NCBI RefSeq assembly: GCF_000243315.1
Contig: NZ_JH597761.1
Location: 227,237-291,236 of the forward strand
Direction: 5' to 3'
From: Metallosphaera yellowstonensis MK1
GTDB taxonomy: Archaea; Thermoproteota; Thermoprotei_A; Sulfolobales; Sulfolobaceae
Length of the DNA stretch: 64,000 nucleotides
Numbering within the stretch: the stretch's first letter is position 1; each line of letters starts with the position of its first letter. The notes under the pieces were generated by a model. The model saw only the letters and a list, made by a program, of their open reading frames with translations, did no database searches and was not told where the DNA came from. This document shows positions 46,718 to 55,224 of this stretch, in pieces. The position numbers and the translations under genes are program-made.

Positions 46718-47992
46718 TCAAGTCCTGATCTCCTTCCTCAGGGCCCCGTAAATCGCTCCGATCACCATCCACACCACGAAGGTCGCGACTCCTATGAGCA
46801 CGTAGGAGTTGACCGAGGTGGTGACTATGTTGGCGAATATCACGAACCCCACTATGGCGTTTATGATCGCCGTTAGCAGTATGTTCCAGAGGTTCAACGC
46901 CTTGTGCTCCCTCAGGATGAAGAGCAGGCTTATGTTTGCGGTGAATATGGCAACCAGGAAACCGAATGTCGTGGTTATCCCAACAGCCAGGAACACGTTG
47001 GCCGGGCTCAGGAACACTGAGAAGACGACGGTGTATATCAGGGAGAACAGTAGGGCGAAAACGACTGCCACGTGGGGGGTCTTGTTGTTGTCGTGTACCC
47101 CCTCCAGCCTCCTGTCCAACACTCCGTCCCTGGCCATGGCGAAGACTACCCTGGACACTGTGTTGAAGAAGGTCACGGAGTCTGTAAGTCCGCTGTTGAT
47201 CAGGAGTACCGTGAGTATCACGCCGAGGATGAACCCCCCATATCGGACTCCCAGTACTATACCTGGAACCAGGTTGGTGAAGAACGAGGACATATCGTTG
47301 ACCCCCCAACCCACGGTGAAGGCCTCGCTCGCCAGGACGTAAGTTATCCCCACCAGGAGGGCACTGGTGAATACTCCCTTGGTTATGGTGTTCTTCGGGT
47401 CCACAGCCTCCTCTCCCAGGACCGAAGCGGTCTCGTAGCCGGCGAACGCTAAAAAGACGAAGGCCATCCCCACTCCCACGTTGAAGGCTGAGGGTGGAGG
47501 AGCGTAGGCCAGCGTGAAGGTTTTAGGGTCTGGAGGGACTCTGCTTAAGATCAGGAGCGAAGTCCCCACGATGAACAGTATCTCCACGATACTCATGGTC
47601 AGGATGAACTTCAGGGAAGGCCTTATCCCCAGGTAGGATAGGACTCCACCGAACAGGGCCACAGCGACCACGATGGGAGCCCAGATCCAGGAGGGTGTGT
47701 TGACTCCGAGGACCTGCAGTGCCCCAGGTAAGAAGACTCCCACAGAGAGGTATATGAACACCAGTGCCGTGAGAGCGTAGAGCACGTAGGCCCAACCTAT
47801 GAGGAAGCCCACCTTCTTCCCTAACCCTTCGGAGATGAAGGCGTAAATACCGCCGGCGCTCTGAACGTATCTGCTCGTGATAGAGAGCCTGGTAGCGTCC
47901 AGAAGGACGGCAAAGGTAGCTAGCGCTACGGCGAGAGGGAAAGAGCCGTATGCGTAGGCTGCAGCACCTGTCAGGGTCACTAGGCTGGCCAT
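46718..47992 (-). CDS. APC-family amino-acid permease, probably N-terminally truncated
   Basis: 424 residues, about eleven membrane helices. AGGIYAFISEGLGKKVGFLI, VFLAFAGYETASVLGEEAVD and PKNTITKG are typical of the amino acid-polyamine-organocation superfamily. Family members usually begin with a helix that ends in a G-x-S-x-APA segment. Here the sequence before the ATG still reads GAAPA and then runs into the end of repeat R1b at 48010. So about the first 20-25 residues seem to have been replaced. Translation from the ATG at 47992 would give a protein lacking most of helix 1. Function is therefore uncertain; substrate unknown. Confidence 0.8.
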   Translation of the reverse strand: MASLVTLTGAAAYAYGSFPLAVALATFAVLLDATRLSITSRYVQSAGGIYAFISEGLGKKVGFLIGWAYVLYALTALVFIYLSVGVFLPGALQVLGVNTPSWIWAPIVVAVALFGGVLSYLGIRPSLKFILTMSIVEILFIVGTSLLILSRVPPDPKTFTLAYAPPPSAFNVGVGMAFVFLAFAGYETASVLGEEAVDPKNTITKGVFTSALLVGITYVLASEAFTVGWGVNDMSSFFTNLVPGIVLGVRYGGFILGVILTVLLINSGLTDSVTFFNTVSRVVFAMARDGVLDRRLEGVHDNNKTPHVAVVFALLFSLIYTVVFSVFLSPANVFLAVGITTTFGFLVAIFTANISLLFILREHKALNLWNILLTAIINAIVGFVIFANIVTTSVNSYVLIGVATFVVWMVIGAIYGALRKEIRT

Positions 47993-48009
47993 AGCAGGCG
48001 CAGCTCCCC

Positions 48010-48267
48010 GTTTGTCCCTACACTTTCATTTCAATCATTTTATGTTCATTCATGATAGAGTGTAGGGACTTAGCCCTCAACCACCCACTTACTGTAGGTG
48101 GGTCATGGGACTCCTTCGAGCCCAACGGCACGGGGCTCACATCTCTGCAATCACTCCCACCCTTTTGGGCATAGCCCACATCGGTGTGGGAGGTCATTAT
48201 TTATCAACGAAAATTCGTTATAAACAGATATAAAAAGATTTCTATTAACGTGAAAAGGATTCAGTCC
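48010..48267 (-). repeat. R1 hairpin-rich repeat, copy b, at the permease 5' end
   Basis: 258 bp. On the minus strand a TATA box (TTTTATATCT near 48230, with TTTATAACG closer) is followed by CTCCCACACCGATGTGGG, GGGTGGGAG, GAGCCC...GGGCTC, and an 11-bp inverted repeat GTCCCTACACT...AGTGTAGGGAC close to the other end. A 59-codon frame (48197-48018, starting MTSHTDVGYAQKGGS) is open in this copy only. The repeat reads directly into the truncated permease gene, so it could act as its promoter and leader. Confidence 0.65.
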
Positions 48268-49011
48268 ACACCCTGAGCTACGACTTCCCTATAACTAACG
48301 GAGTTACGAGCCAACTCCTTCTTTTCTGTCATGTCAGGTCTTACTTTTAATGATTGGAGATCTTTTAAGCTTTTACCTGTTTGATTAAAAACTAATTAGA
48401 AGGCGAAGGAATCTTTATTTAAAGAAACTGCTAGTTTCTCAGAGGTGTAGAGACGTGGTCAGGGTAATTTCACGAGGAGTGTGATCTGTGACTCGTCATC
48501 GAGCAGGTCGTGGAGTATTACCGTGTTCTGGGACCTCGAGTGTCAAGCTCCCGCTCGCGTCGGTAATACTAACGTGTTCCAAGGTCCGATGGGGGACGTT
48601 AGGTCTCGCCTTGATGGTGAGGTGACACTTGAGGGAAACTCCCATAACTGCTCGTCTGATACTCACTTCTTGAATCAGCGTGGATGATCAACGTAGTCAA
48701 GTAGGTGGGAGGATTTGGAACTTTAGGATGAAGTAGGATCTGTACTGGTTGTAGAATTTCCTCGGGTGTTGACCACGTTGAGCCCACTCAAAGTCGAAAT
48801 TACAGATCAGTTTAAAACAAGATTCGTGTGAATGCTAAAAAGTATTTAAGAAGCCCACGAGGGCGTTGAAACTCCTCAGAGGGGAATCCGTGACTATCGA
48901 GGTTGAGCACCTCACGAAAGTCCTCAGAGGATCGTTCAGACCTTGGACGTTATTCCAGTTCTGGGGTTAACCCACGTTAGCGCTCACAACCGCACTCGTC
49001 TCGTTCCGGGC
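48268..49011. other. gene-poor spacer with a half MITE
   Basis: About 740 bp. A degraded MITE right half lies near 48600-48652 (ending CCCATAACTGCT). The inverted repeat GAAACTGCTAGTTTC is at 48425-48439. Nothing else shows a credible coding frame. CRISPR repeats were looked for and not found. Confidence 0.5.
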
Positions 49012-49563
49012 TCAAAAGAAAAGTATGGTTCTGGAGTTCTTAGAGATCAGGTCACATACCTCTTTCAACTGGTCGCACTTACCTTGGCCAGCCTCCTCCA
49101 CATCCCTCTCCTTGGCTTTCAGGGGCTTGAGGAGATTGTTCACCCTGGTGTACTCATCTGGAGATACTACGGTGGTGACGATGTGGGCCCTCTTGTGGAG
49201 GCCCTCCAGAGCTGCGGCCACACTCATGGCCTTCCTCCCCCCTGTGAAATCTACGTAGTCCCCCACGTTTATCCTCGAGCCTACCTCCTTCCTAAACTTC
49301 TTGAAGTCGTCTGCGCTGTTTATGTCATCCATGGGCAGGGGGATGTCTGCTATGATAATTTCCTTTGATCCGCAACACGCGAATATTGCTTTGACCAGCT
49401 TCCACGCAAAGGTTACGGCCTCGTTGTTTGTCCTGATCACGTACACTTCGTCCACCTTTACAGGCGTCGGGTTTTCGGCCTCGTATTTCCCTTGACTTAG
49501 GTTGATGAAGGTCTCGTAGATTCCACCGGGGGTAGTGCCCAGGACAGAGACGAGTTTTACCAT
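49012..49563 (-). CDS. CARF-domain protein, Sso1393-like ring nuclease, short form
   Basis: 183 residues. MVKLVSVLGTTPGGIYETFI at the N-terminus and GDYVDFTGGRKAMSVAAALE (residues 101-120) match the CARF core of the Sso1393 group of Crn1 ring nucleases. These cleave cyclic tetra-adenylate. Arg110 and Lys111 lie in the ligand loop. As I recall the family, members carry an additional C-terminal domain. Here the frame ends with SRTILFF at a junction with unrelated DNA, so the protein may be truncated just after the CARF domain. It stands near cas6 on the same strand, separated by a MITE. Confidence 0.78.
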   Translation of the reverse strand: MVKLVSVLGTTPGGIYETFINLSQGKYEAENPTPVKVDEVYVIRTNNEAVTFAWKLVKAIFACCGSKEIIIADIPLPMDDINSADDFKKFRKEVGSRINVGDYVDFTGGRKAMSVAAALEGLHKRAHIVTTVVSPDEYTRVNNLLKPLKAKERDVEEAGQGKCDQLKEVCDLISKNSRTILFF

Positions 49564-49757
49564 AATAGGGAACGGGAGACAAAGGATATAAGCGTAGGGG
49601 TCTCCTGAGTACTAGGGAAGGGGCGTACATGGGAGTCAACCCTGACCGGGACCTCCCCGGTTCTGATGAGGCTAGGCCTGAGCTCACCGCATGTGAGGGA
49701 GCTCGAGTGACCGGGGGGAGTTTGGGCTCTCCAAGGGGCGTTCAGAAGACTCAACCC

Positions 49758-49815
49758 CAGTTATTAGAATTCGCCTAGATTACAGGGCGATACTCAAGGG
49801 AAAATCCCGTAACTG
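49758..49815 (-). repeat. degraded MITE between cas6 and the ring-nuclease gene
   Basis: CAGTTATTAGAATTCGCCTA to CCCGTAACTG, 58 bp, with both ends shortened. Confidence 0.7.
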
Positions 49816-49930
49816 ATACTTAACTGACTTCGAGATTCAGGGGCCTTGGTTGCTGATCGAGGTTGAACAGTGAACTGAGTGTAAATCCTGCTCAATGCCC
49901 CAACACTTCTCCCACCTCAGCAATCTCCGG

Positions 49931-50746
49931 TCATGTCCGATCCGTCTCTTCTCCCTCCCCTCTGGCCCTCCATGGAAAGCACTCAATCTCGCCGAAGCCT
50001 ATGGACCTGGACTTCCCGACCCCCATGAAGTTGCCATACCCCAGGAGAGTCCTAACCTTCTCCCTGAACCCCGAGCTCCTCCTGGCGTCCAGGGAGAACT
50101 TGGTCCACCCCACGAATCCCCTGACCGTCCCTTGCTCATAGGGGACAGTTATTGGGGTGAGGTTGTAACCGACCTCCCTAAAGTAGTACAGGGCCCTGAG
50201 ACCCCCGACCCCGTTAACCTTCACGTGGGAGAAGGCGTTCCAGTGCACTGCCAGAGAAGTGAGGAGGAGCGGGGAGTAGGGGAAGAGTACATATCTGTTC
50301 CTCCTCCTCTTGAAGGACGGCCTTGGGGGTTGCAGGAGGGTAGGAGTGAGGAACCTGACCACGTACGTTCGGGAGTCCTCGAGGGCTAAGGACTCTACCT
50401 GCACATACTTCACTTGGTTCAGCTCCACCTTTCCCTCGGTGTGGTACACCCTCACAGTACCTGAAGGGTTCTTCAAGACCTCCTCTGCCAGGACCTGCTC
50501 CAGTGAGTTCAGGTAAAAGGTATACTCCTTCCCAGGGTAGAGGCGTAGAACGTTCTTCCCTGTGGAGAACAGAGGCCTGCGGTCCCTGAGGGCCGTCACC
50601 CTGTGGGGTTTAGGTCCCGGAGAGTCCGTGGACTTGAGATAGTGTGGGTAGAGTTGGGCGAGGATCATCCTCGAGACCTTGGAACTGAAGGGCTGGACTA
50701 TTACCTCGTCCTTCACCCTCAGGGAGAACGCGAGGGAGAAAATCAT
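49931..50746 (-). CDS. cas6: Cas6 CRISPR RNA endonuclease
   Basis: 271 residues of the RAMP superfamily. The C-terminus has the Gly-rich loop LLGYGNFMGVGKSRSIGFGE that defines Cas6, preceded by FVGWTKFSLD. The N-terminal ferredoxin-like half starts MIFSLAFSLRVKDEVIVQPF. It cuts pre-crRNA within the repeats and so serves both type I and type III systems. No array lies within the window. A promoter-like AT stretch is short here, and MITEs fill the upstream DNA. Confidence 0.9.
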   Translation of the reverse strand: MIFSLAFSLRVKDEVIVQPFSSKVSRMILAQLYPHYLKSTDSPGPKPHRVTALRDRRPLFSTGKNVLRLYPGKEYTFYLNSLEQVLAEEVLKNPSGTVRVYHTEGKVELNQVKYVQVESLALEDSRTYVVRFLTPTLLQPPRPSFKRRRNRYVLFPYSPLLLTSLAVHWNAFSHVKVNGVGGLRALYYFREVGYNLTPITVPYEQGTVRGFVGWTKFSLDARRSSGFREKVRTLLGYGNFMGVGKSRSIGFGEIECFPWRARGEGEETDRT

Positions 50747-50834
50747 TGAGATTTTAAGTCTTGATGGCTTATAACCTTTGAGGGAAACCCTCCCCTGGAG
50801 AACAGCTTGAGGAGAGAAAGGTGACGTGATTCCC

Positions 50835-50961
50835 GAGTAGTAGTTATTTGACTTTCCCTTAACTGACGTCCTGTTATCGAGGGAAACCTAATAACTACAG
50901 CAGTTACCAGATTTTGCCTCGACTTCAAGGCTACACCTAACGAGGAATCCCATAACTGCTG
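50835..50961. repeat. two MITEs, one inserted into the end of the other
   Basis: A plus-oriented older copy (50835-50897, AGTAGTTATTTGACTTTCCC and on) is cut near its right end by a reverse copy of exactly 64 bp (50898-50961). The flanks TAACTA at 50892-50897 and 50962-50967 are a 6-bp target duplication. Confidence 0.87.
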
Positions 50962-51152
50962 TAACTACACAAGCACATTGGAAAAAGGTCACGTCCGTGC
51001 AGTTATATGTCAGTTTCGTGGAATTTCGACGCTCTCAGGCGTTAGGCTCATTGGAAAACCTAAGTTCCAAATTATACCTCGATTTGGAAAAAGCTCCCGG
51101 AACTCTCTGATGAAAGTTGAGGGACCCGCGAACCGCGTCCTTAACCGAAAGT

Positions 51153-51181
51153 CTTATTATCTGGATAGGCTATCCAGCCCT
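51153..51181 (+). promoter_or_regulatory. promoter and operator of the nickel transporter gene
   Basis: A TATA-like CTTATTAT (51153-51160) is followed by the perfect inverted repeat TGGATAGGCTATCCA (51162-51176), five bases before the ATG. Its position over the transcription start suggests a repressor site, possibly metal-responsive. Confidence 0.55.
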
Positions 51182-52198
51182 ATGCTTCCAAAGAGGGTGA
51201 TCGTGGGGTTCTACGCCTCGATGCTAGTCCTGGTTTTTGCACTCTTCATTTGGTTGGCTGACCTTTCGGACAAACTGGGAGGGGCCATGACCGGTCTGGG
51301 CTCCCTGGCCTTCTTCTTCGGCCTCAGGCACGCCGTGGATGCAGACCACCTGGCTGCCATAGACAACTCTGTGAGGAAGCTCACCCAGGAGGGTAGGGAG
51401 TCCCTGTTCGCAGGTACCTTCTTTTCCCTGGGCCACTCGACCGTGGTGATCCTCCTCTCCGCGGCTCTAATATTCGTCTCCAGGGAGGTCGTGAAGAGTG
51501 TACCACAACTCCAAAGCCTCGGAGGACTCCTGGGTACGTTGATCAGTGGAGGTGTCCTATACCTCCTGGGTGCCCTCAACCTCATCGTCGCCCTGGAGAT
51601 CTACGCCCTCTTCAGGAGGGTCATAAAGGGGGAGGAAACTGACGTAGACCAGGTGTTACTGAGGAGGGGCCTCATGGGCAGGTTCTTCCGTAACCTCTTC
51701 AGACTTGTGGGTAACCAGTACTACCTCTATCCCATAGGTCTCCTGTTCGGCCTGGGTTTCGACACGGCCACCGAGACTGCCCTCCTCGCCATCTCGGCCT
51801 CAACCGCTTCCCTGTACACGGCAGTACCTCCCTACGAGCTCCTCGTGTTCCCACTCCTCTTCACTGCGGGCATGACGCTCGTGGACTCGAGCGACGGGTT
51901 CTTCATGAATTCAGCCTACAGGTGGGCCTTCTCGGGGGACGCAGTGAGGAAGGTCTGGTATAACCTCAGCATGACCGTGATCTCAGTGATCGTGGCGTTC
52001 CTGGTGGGCTCCCTGGAGTTACTGGGCCTATTGCAGGCTCAACTCAGACTGAGCGGGTGGCCCTGGTATCTCGTGGGGGAGATAAACAGTGAGAGCTATT
52101 GGAGCCTGGTCGGTTTAACCATAGTGGGGGTGTTTGCCGTGTCATGGATAATATCCTACCTGGTATACGTGCACAAGGTCGACGAGTGGAGATCCTGA
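51182..52198 (+). CDS. NicO/HoxN-family nickel (or cobalt) permease
   Basis: 338 residues, about eight membrane helices. RHAVDADHLAAIDN is the H-x4-DH nickel motif in helix 2. FSLGHSTVV and LGFDTATETALL are the other two signature blocks. I chose the ATG at 51182 because the open frame upstream to 50978 lies in non-conserved DNA and a TATA box with operator immediately precedes this ATG. It should supply Ni2+ for a hydrogenase, urease or similar enzyme not in view. Confidence 0.92.
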   Translation: MLPKRVIVGFYASMLVLVFALFIWLADLSDKLGGAMTGLGSLAFFFGLRHAVDADHLAAIDNSVRKLTQEGRESLFAGTFFSLGHSTVVILLSAALIFVSREVVKSVPQLQSLGGLLGTLISGGVLYLLGALNLIVALEIYALFRRVIKGEETDVDQVLLRRGLMGRFFRNLFRLVGNQYYLYPIGLLFGLGFDTATETALLAISASTASLYTAVPPYELLVFPLLFTAGMTLVDSSDGFFMNSAYRWAFSGDAVRKVWYNLSMTVISVIVAFLVGSLELLGLLQAQLRLSGWPWYLVGEINSESYWSLVGLTIVGVFAVSWIISYLVYVHKVDEWRS

Positions 52199-52264
52199 AT
52201 CACGATTAAAAGTGAGACCGGTAGAACTCGAAGGACTTTTAGCCCCTGTCTCTCTCCGTCTCTC

Positions 52265-53158
52265 ATGTCTCAGTTCACCCAGGGACTTGTGCTCCTCACC
52301 TCCGGAGTTCTGGGATACCTTCTCACCTCTACCCGGTCAGGTACAGTCAACGTCCTCAAGTTCCTCAACCCCCTGAACAGTTGGTTCATCATCCCCATGC
52401 TCTTCTTCATGGGAGTCATAGACAGGGGCCTCCTACCTGAGGACCTGGACCTCTTCCTCCTCCTAGTGGTCTACCTTTTGCTGATAGTCCCGGTGATACT
52501 CCTCATGGGTAAGGGGTTGAGTGGGCAGACCTTGGGCTCTGTGATCTTGGCCGGGGCACTCATGAACAGCGTGAACCTACCCTTCTCCCTTCTCCTGATA
52601 CTGCAGGGAAGTTACGGCTACGCTGCTACCTTCGCCTCAGGGGTGAGCTTCTTCAGGCCCATAGTTGCCCTGGTAGCTTACCAGTTGCTCATGGGGAGGA
52701 GTGGGAGAGCCTCCACTCAGACGTACGTTCAGGGTAGTCTCTCCATAGTGGGCCTGTTGACGGGAGGGATCCTCCATCCCTTCCTTCACTTGCCTCCTCT
52801 GGCGACCTCCTTGAGTACCGTTATAGGGCTCTCCGTGATAATATTCTCCTTTGGAGTCTCGTTGAGAGCGCTGGGCGTATCTGTGAACTCGGTGGAGAGG
52901 AAGGGGTTTACGCTGGTCGCCTTAACCAGGTGCGTACTCTCGCCCATCCTCATACTCGTCCTGAGTTTACTGTTCCTTAGGGGGAACACCGACGCCCTGA
53001 GACAGGTGGTGTTGGAGTCGGCCATGCCCCCAGCAGTCACCGACTCGGTGTTCGCCAGGATCTACGGCTTCGACCTGAAGTTCACCCTGGCTGTGACCCT
53101 AGCGCTGACCCCCGTGAACACGGTTGAGGGGGTGTTGCTCTACTACCTGGTGAGGTAG
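52265..53158 (+). CDS. auxin efflux carrier (AEC) family transporter
   Basis: 297 residues, ten membrane helices in two repeats of five. NSWFIIPMLFFMGVIDRGLL and AGALMNSVNLPFSLLLILQG in the first half, and VVLESAMPPAVTDSVFARIY in the second, are AEC features. Such carriers move organic anions. The substrate is unknown. It lies 67 bases after the nickel permease gene on the same strand, and a TCTCTCATG start without a clear promoter suggests possible read-through. Confidence 0.8.
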   Translation: MSQFTQGLVLLTSGVLGYLLTSTRSGTVNVLKFLNPLNSWFIIPMLFFMGVIDRGLLPEDLDLFLLLVVYLLLIVPVILLMGKGLSGQTLGSVILAGALMNSVNLPFSLLLILQGSYGYAATFASGVSFFRPIVALVAYQLLMGRSGRASTQTYVQGSLSIVGLLTGGILHPFLHLPPLATSLSTVIGLSVIIFSFGVSLRALGVSVNSVERKGFTLVALTRCVLSPILILVLSLLFLRGNTDALRQVVLESAMPPAVTDSVFARIYGFDLKFTLAVTLALTPVNTVEGVLLYYLVR

Positions 53159-53293
53159 AGTGTGGGTTAACTTCCTGCTATAGAGGCTCTAGTAGGGCAC
53201 CTGGAGTCGGTGACGGTCTAAAGGAGAGTCCCTACTTCCTAACCGACCTGGGCACTCACCTCGTAAAAGGGATCCATTAAACTATTACTCCCT

Positions 53294-53550
53294 CACGTAA
53301 GTGCTCGTTATTTTCAATTTTATAAATATCGTTTTGACGTCGGTCACGTTCGTGAAGCGTTACCCAGAAATCTCTCTCGATGACCTCCCAACCGATGACG
53401 GACACTGCTCATGAGGGTGGGAGAAGTTTCACGGGTATTGAAGTTTCCCTCGATTAGTCCAGCGACTTGTAGGGTGACCGTTACGATCCCTAGGATGGGT
53501 GCCCGTGGCGGAATTAAAAGTATTAAAGAAGGTAAGTTACGCCACGGGTA
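53294..53550 (+). repeat. R2 repeat, copy c
   Basis: Reverse orientation to the other two. TATA-like TTTATAAATATCG near 53320 is followed by CTCCCAACCGATGACGGACA and TGAGGGTGGGAG, a stem CTCCCA/TGGGAG. The end is GTTACGCCACGGGTA. A degenerate frame ending in KLRHG is visible. Confidence 0.6.
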
Positions 53551-53619
53551 AGCACCATACTTCTCGTTCTCCTTCTTGACTTACCTAAGGAAAAATCCCC
53601 ATGCTATAAAGGAGAAAAA

Positions 53620-54123
53620 TTAGACTTGCTTCACCTCGACCGGGATCGGGTTCCTCACAGCGTAGAGGGCGGGGCACTTCCTCTCTGCCCTCCTCAAGAC
53701 CTCCCCCAGCTCCTTGTCTGCCTTCACCTCGAGGACAACCTTCTTGATGATGGGATTATCGGACTCTCCAACTACCGGTGCGAGGTCGTAATATATGTGC
53801 CCAGATATCCTTAGCTCCTTGAGCTCCACGCCGGAACTGGCGGCCTCTATGGCCAGGGTGGAGGCGAAACAGGCCATGACACCGAACAGGGTGTAACTGA
53901 GGGGCGTGCCGTGGACTCCCTGACCCCCCAGAACCTTGGGCTCGTCTGCGGTGACTATCACCTTGGTGGTTTCAGTCCTCATCTCAGCCACGAACATGGG
54001 GGAACCGTCAAACCTGAACTCTCCCTGTATGTGTCTCTCCATGGGGATTGATCCTTCTCTCCTGGCCCTCTCCGAGAGTGCCTTAACTGCATCAAGGTCT
54101 ATGTTGTTTATTCTCATGCTCAT
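53620..54123 (-). CDS. OsmC-family protein
   Basis: 167 residues. The two reactive cysteines of OsmC/Ohr proteins are seen in LFGVMACFASTLAIEAAS and AERKCPALYAVRNPI. These proteins reduce organic peroxides or act as thiol-redox proteins. The start overlaps the stop of the cyclase gene upstream (ATGA), so the pair forms an operon. The N-terminal 50 residues include a charged helix and GEFRFDGSPMFVAEM. Confidence 0.9.
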   Translation of the reverse strand: MSMRINNIDLDAVKALSERARREGSIPMERHIQGEFRFDGSPMFVAEMRTETTKVIVTADEPKVLGGQGVHGTPLSYTLFGVMACFASTLAIEAASSGVELKELRISGHIYYDLAPVVGESDNPIIKKVVLEVKADKELGEVLRRAERKCPALYAVRNPIPVEVKQV

Positions 54124-54773
54124 TCCTCTATGGCAATGACTCTGGCCATGGCTCCTGATCCGTTCCCAACCTTCACCGGGAGGGCAACCACCAGGTATTC
54201 CTTACCCTCCTGCAGTTGATCCAAGTTTGCCAGGTCCTCTATCACAGTGACTCCTGCACCCAGGAGCCTCTTGTGCACGTGGAAGTCGGTGTGATGGTAG
54301 GGCTCTATGCCCAAGGTGTCTATTCCGACGAGCTTCACCTTGTGCTCCATGATGAACTCTGCTCCGTCCATGGAGAGTCCTGGGAACTCGTAGAGGAACT
54401 CCCTGGTGAAGGCCCTCTTCTTGCTCCACCCCGTGTCTATGAGTATGGTTTTCCCGTCGTATTCAGGTCTCCACACTGCCTTCAGGGCCTCAGCTGTGAT
54501 CTCCTGTTTGGAGTTATACTTCGGCCTTATACAGTAGCCCTTATTGACCAGGACATTCAGGTCTATCTTGTCCACCGTGGTTCCCCTCTCGTCGAAGTGA
54601 TACGGGGCGTCTATGTGTGTCCCTGTGTGGGTGGAGAAGTCCAGTTTCTCTACGTTGTACCCGTCCCTACTCACGATGCCTATGGGCACGATCTCTGGCA
54701 TGGGGTTAGTGGGCCATATGGGCATGTGGGGTAGGAGTGTCACGGAGAGGTCGTAAATCTTCTTCACGTTCAA
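54120..54773 (-). CDS. cyclase/kynurenine-formamidase-like hydrolase
   Basis: 217 residues. STHTGTHIDAPYHFDERG is the hallmark H-x-G-T-H-x-D metal motif of the cyclase family, and TGWSKKRAFTREFLYEFPGL the lid region. Members hydrolyse N-formylkynurenine or cyclise polyketides. The substrate here is unknown. It is the first gene of the operon with osmC. Confidence 0.88.
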   Translation of the reverse strand: MNVKKIYDLSVTLLPHMPIWPTNPMPEIVPIGIVSRDGYNVEKLDFSTHTGTHIDAPYHFDERGTTVDKIDLNVLVNKGYCIRPKYNSKQEITAEALKAVWRPEYDGKTILIDTGWSKKRAFTREFLYEFPGLSMDGAEFIMEHKVKLVGIDTLGIEPYHHTDFHVHKRLLGAGVTVIEDLANLDQLQEGKEYLVVALPVKVGNGSGAMARVIAIEE

Positions 54774-55224
54774 GCATGTTCACCGGGTTATTGTTGTCAT
54801 AATACAATTTAAAGTCTTATTCCCGAAAGGTAGGACTTTTCGTTGCGAGAGGTTGTGGGTTCACCCTAGATAGACAGCTGAACGCGTCCCTCAACATCTT
54901 CCTCAAGATGTGTGGGTTTCCCCACCTCTTTCTCACTCCCACCGGGATTAGGTGGGTTTAGGTTACCCCGCTGAGGGGCGGAGGGGTGTGAGCGGGTTTT
55001 CCCGTGAGCCCAATGAAGCCCAAGGGCCGAGGATTGGATATAAATTCACGAAAATTCAATGAAACCTGACCCCCATAAGAGTTCAACTGGAGAGGAGCAA
55101 AGCCTGGAGGGAGGAGCGGGAACATAACCTGAGGATCTAGACCTTTAGTACCCGAGATATTGGCTCGACCGGTTGTGGCTGGGGCTGAACCAATAAATTT
55201 TACTTACTACCGAGGATTTAAATC
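54774..55224. other. hairpin-rich spacer with the UbiB gene promoter
   Basis: About 450 bp without a gene. At 54890-55060 several GC stems are visible, for example CTCACTCCCACC paired with GGGGTGTGAG, behind a minus-strand TATA (GAATTTATATCC near 55045). This recalls the R1/R2 layout, but I cannot align it base by base. AATAAATTTTACTTAC at about 55190 is a likely TATA box for the gene at 55225. Confidence 0.45.

Noticed and set aside
48268-49011. Possible CRISPR array beside the cas genes
   Set aside because: No regularly spaced direct repeats of 24-37 bp were found here or elsewhere in the window.
50978-51181. N-terminal extension of the nickel permease frame
   Set aside because: The conserved protein and the promoter with its palindrome both place the start at 51182.
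54890-55060. A fourth R1 copy
   Set aside because: It shares the style (TATA followed by GC stems) but could not be aligned base by base; kept only as a hairpin-rich spacer.
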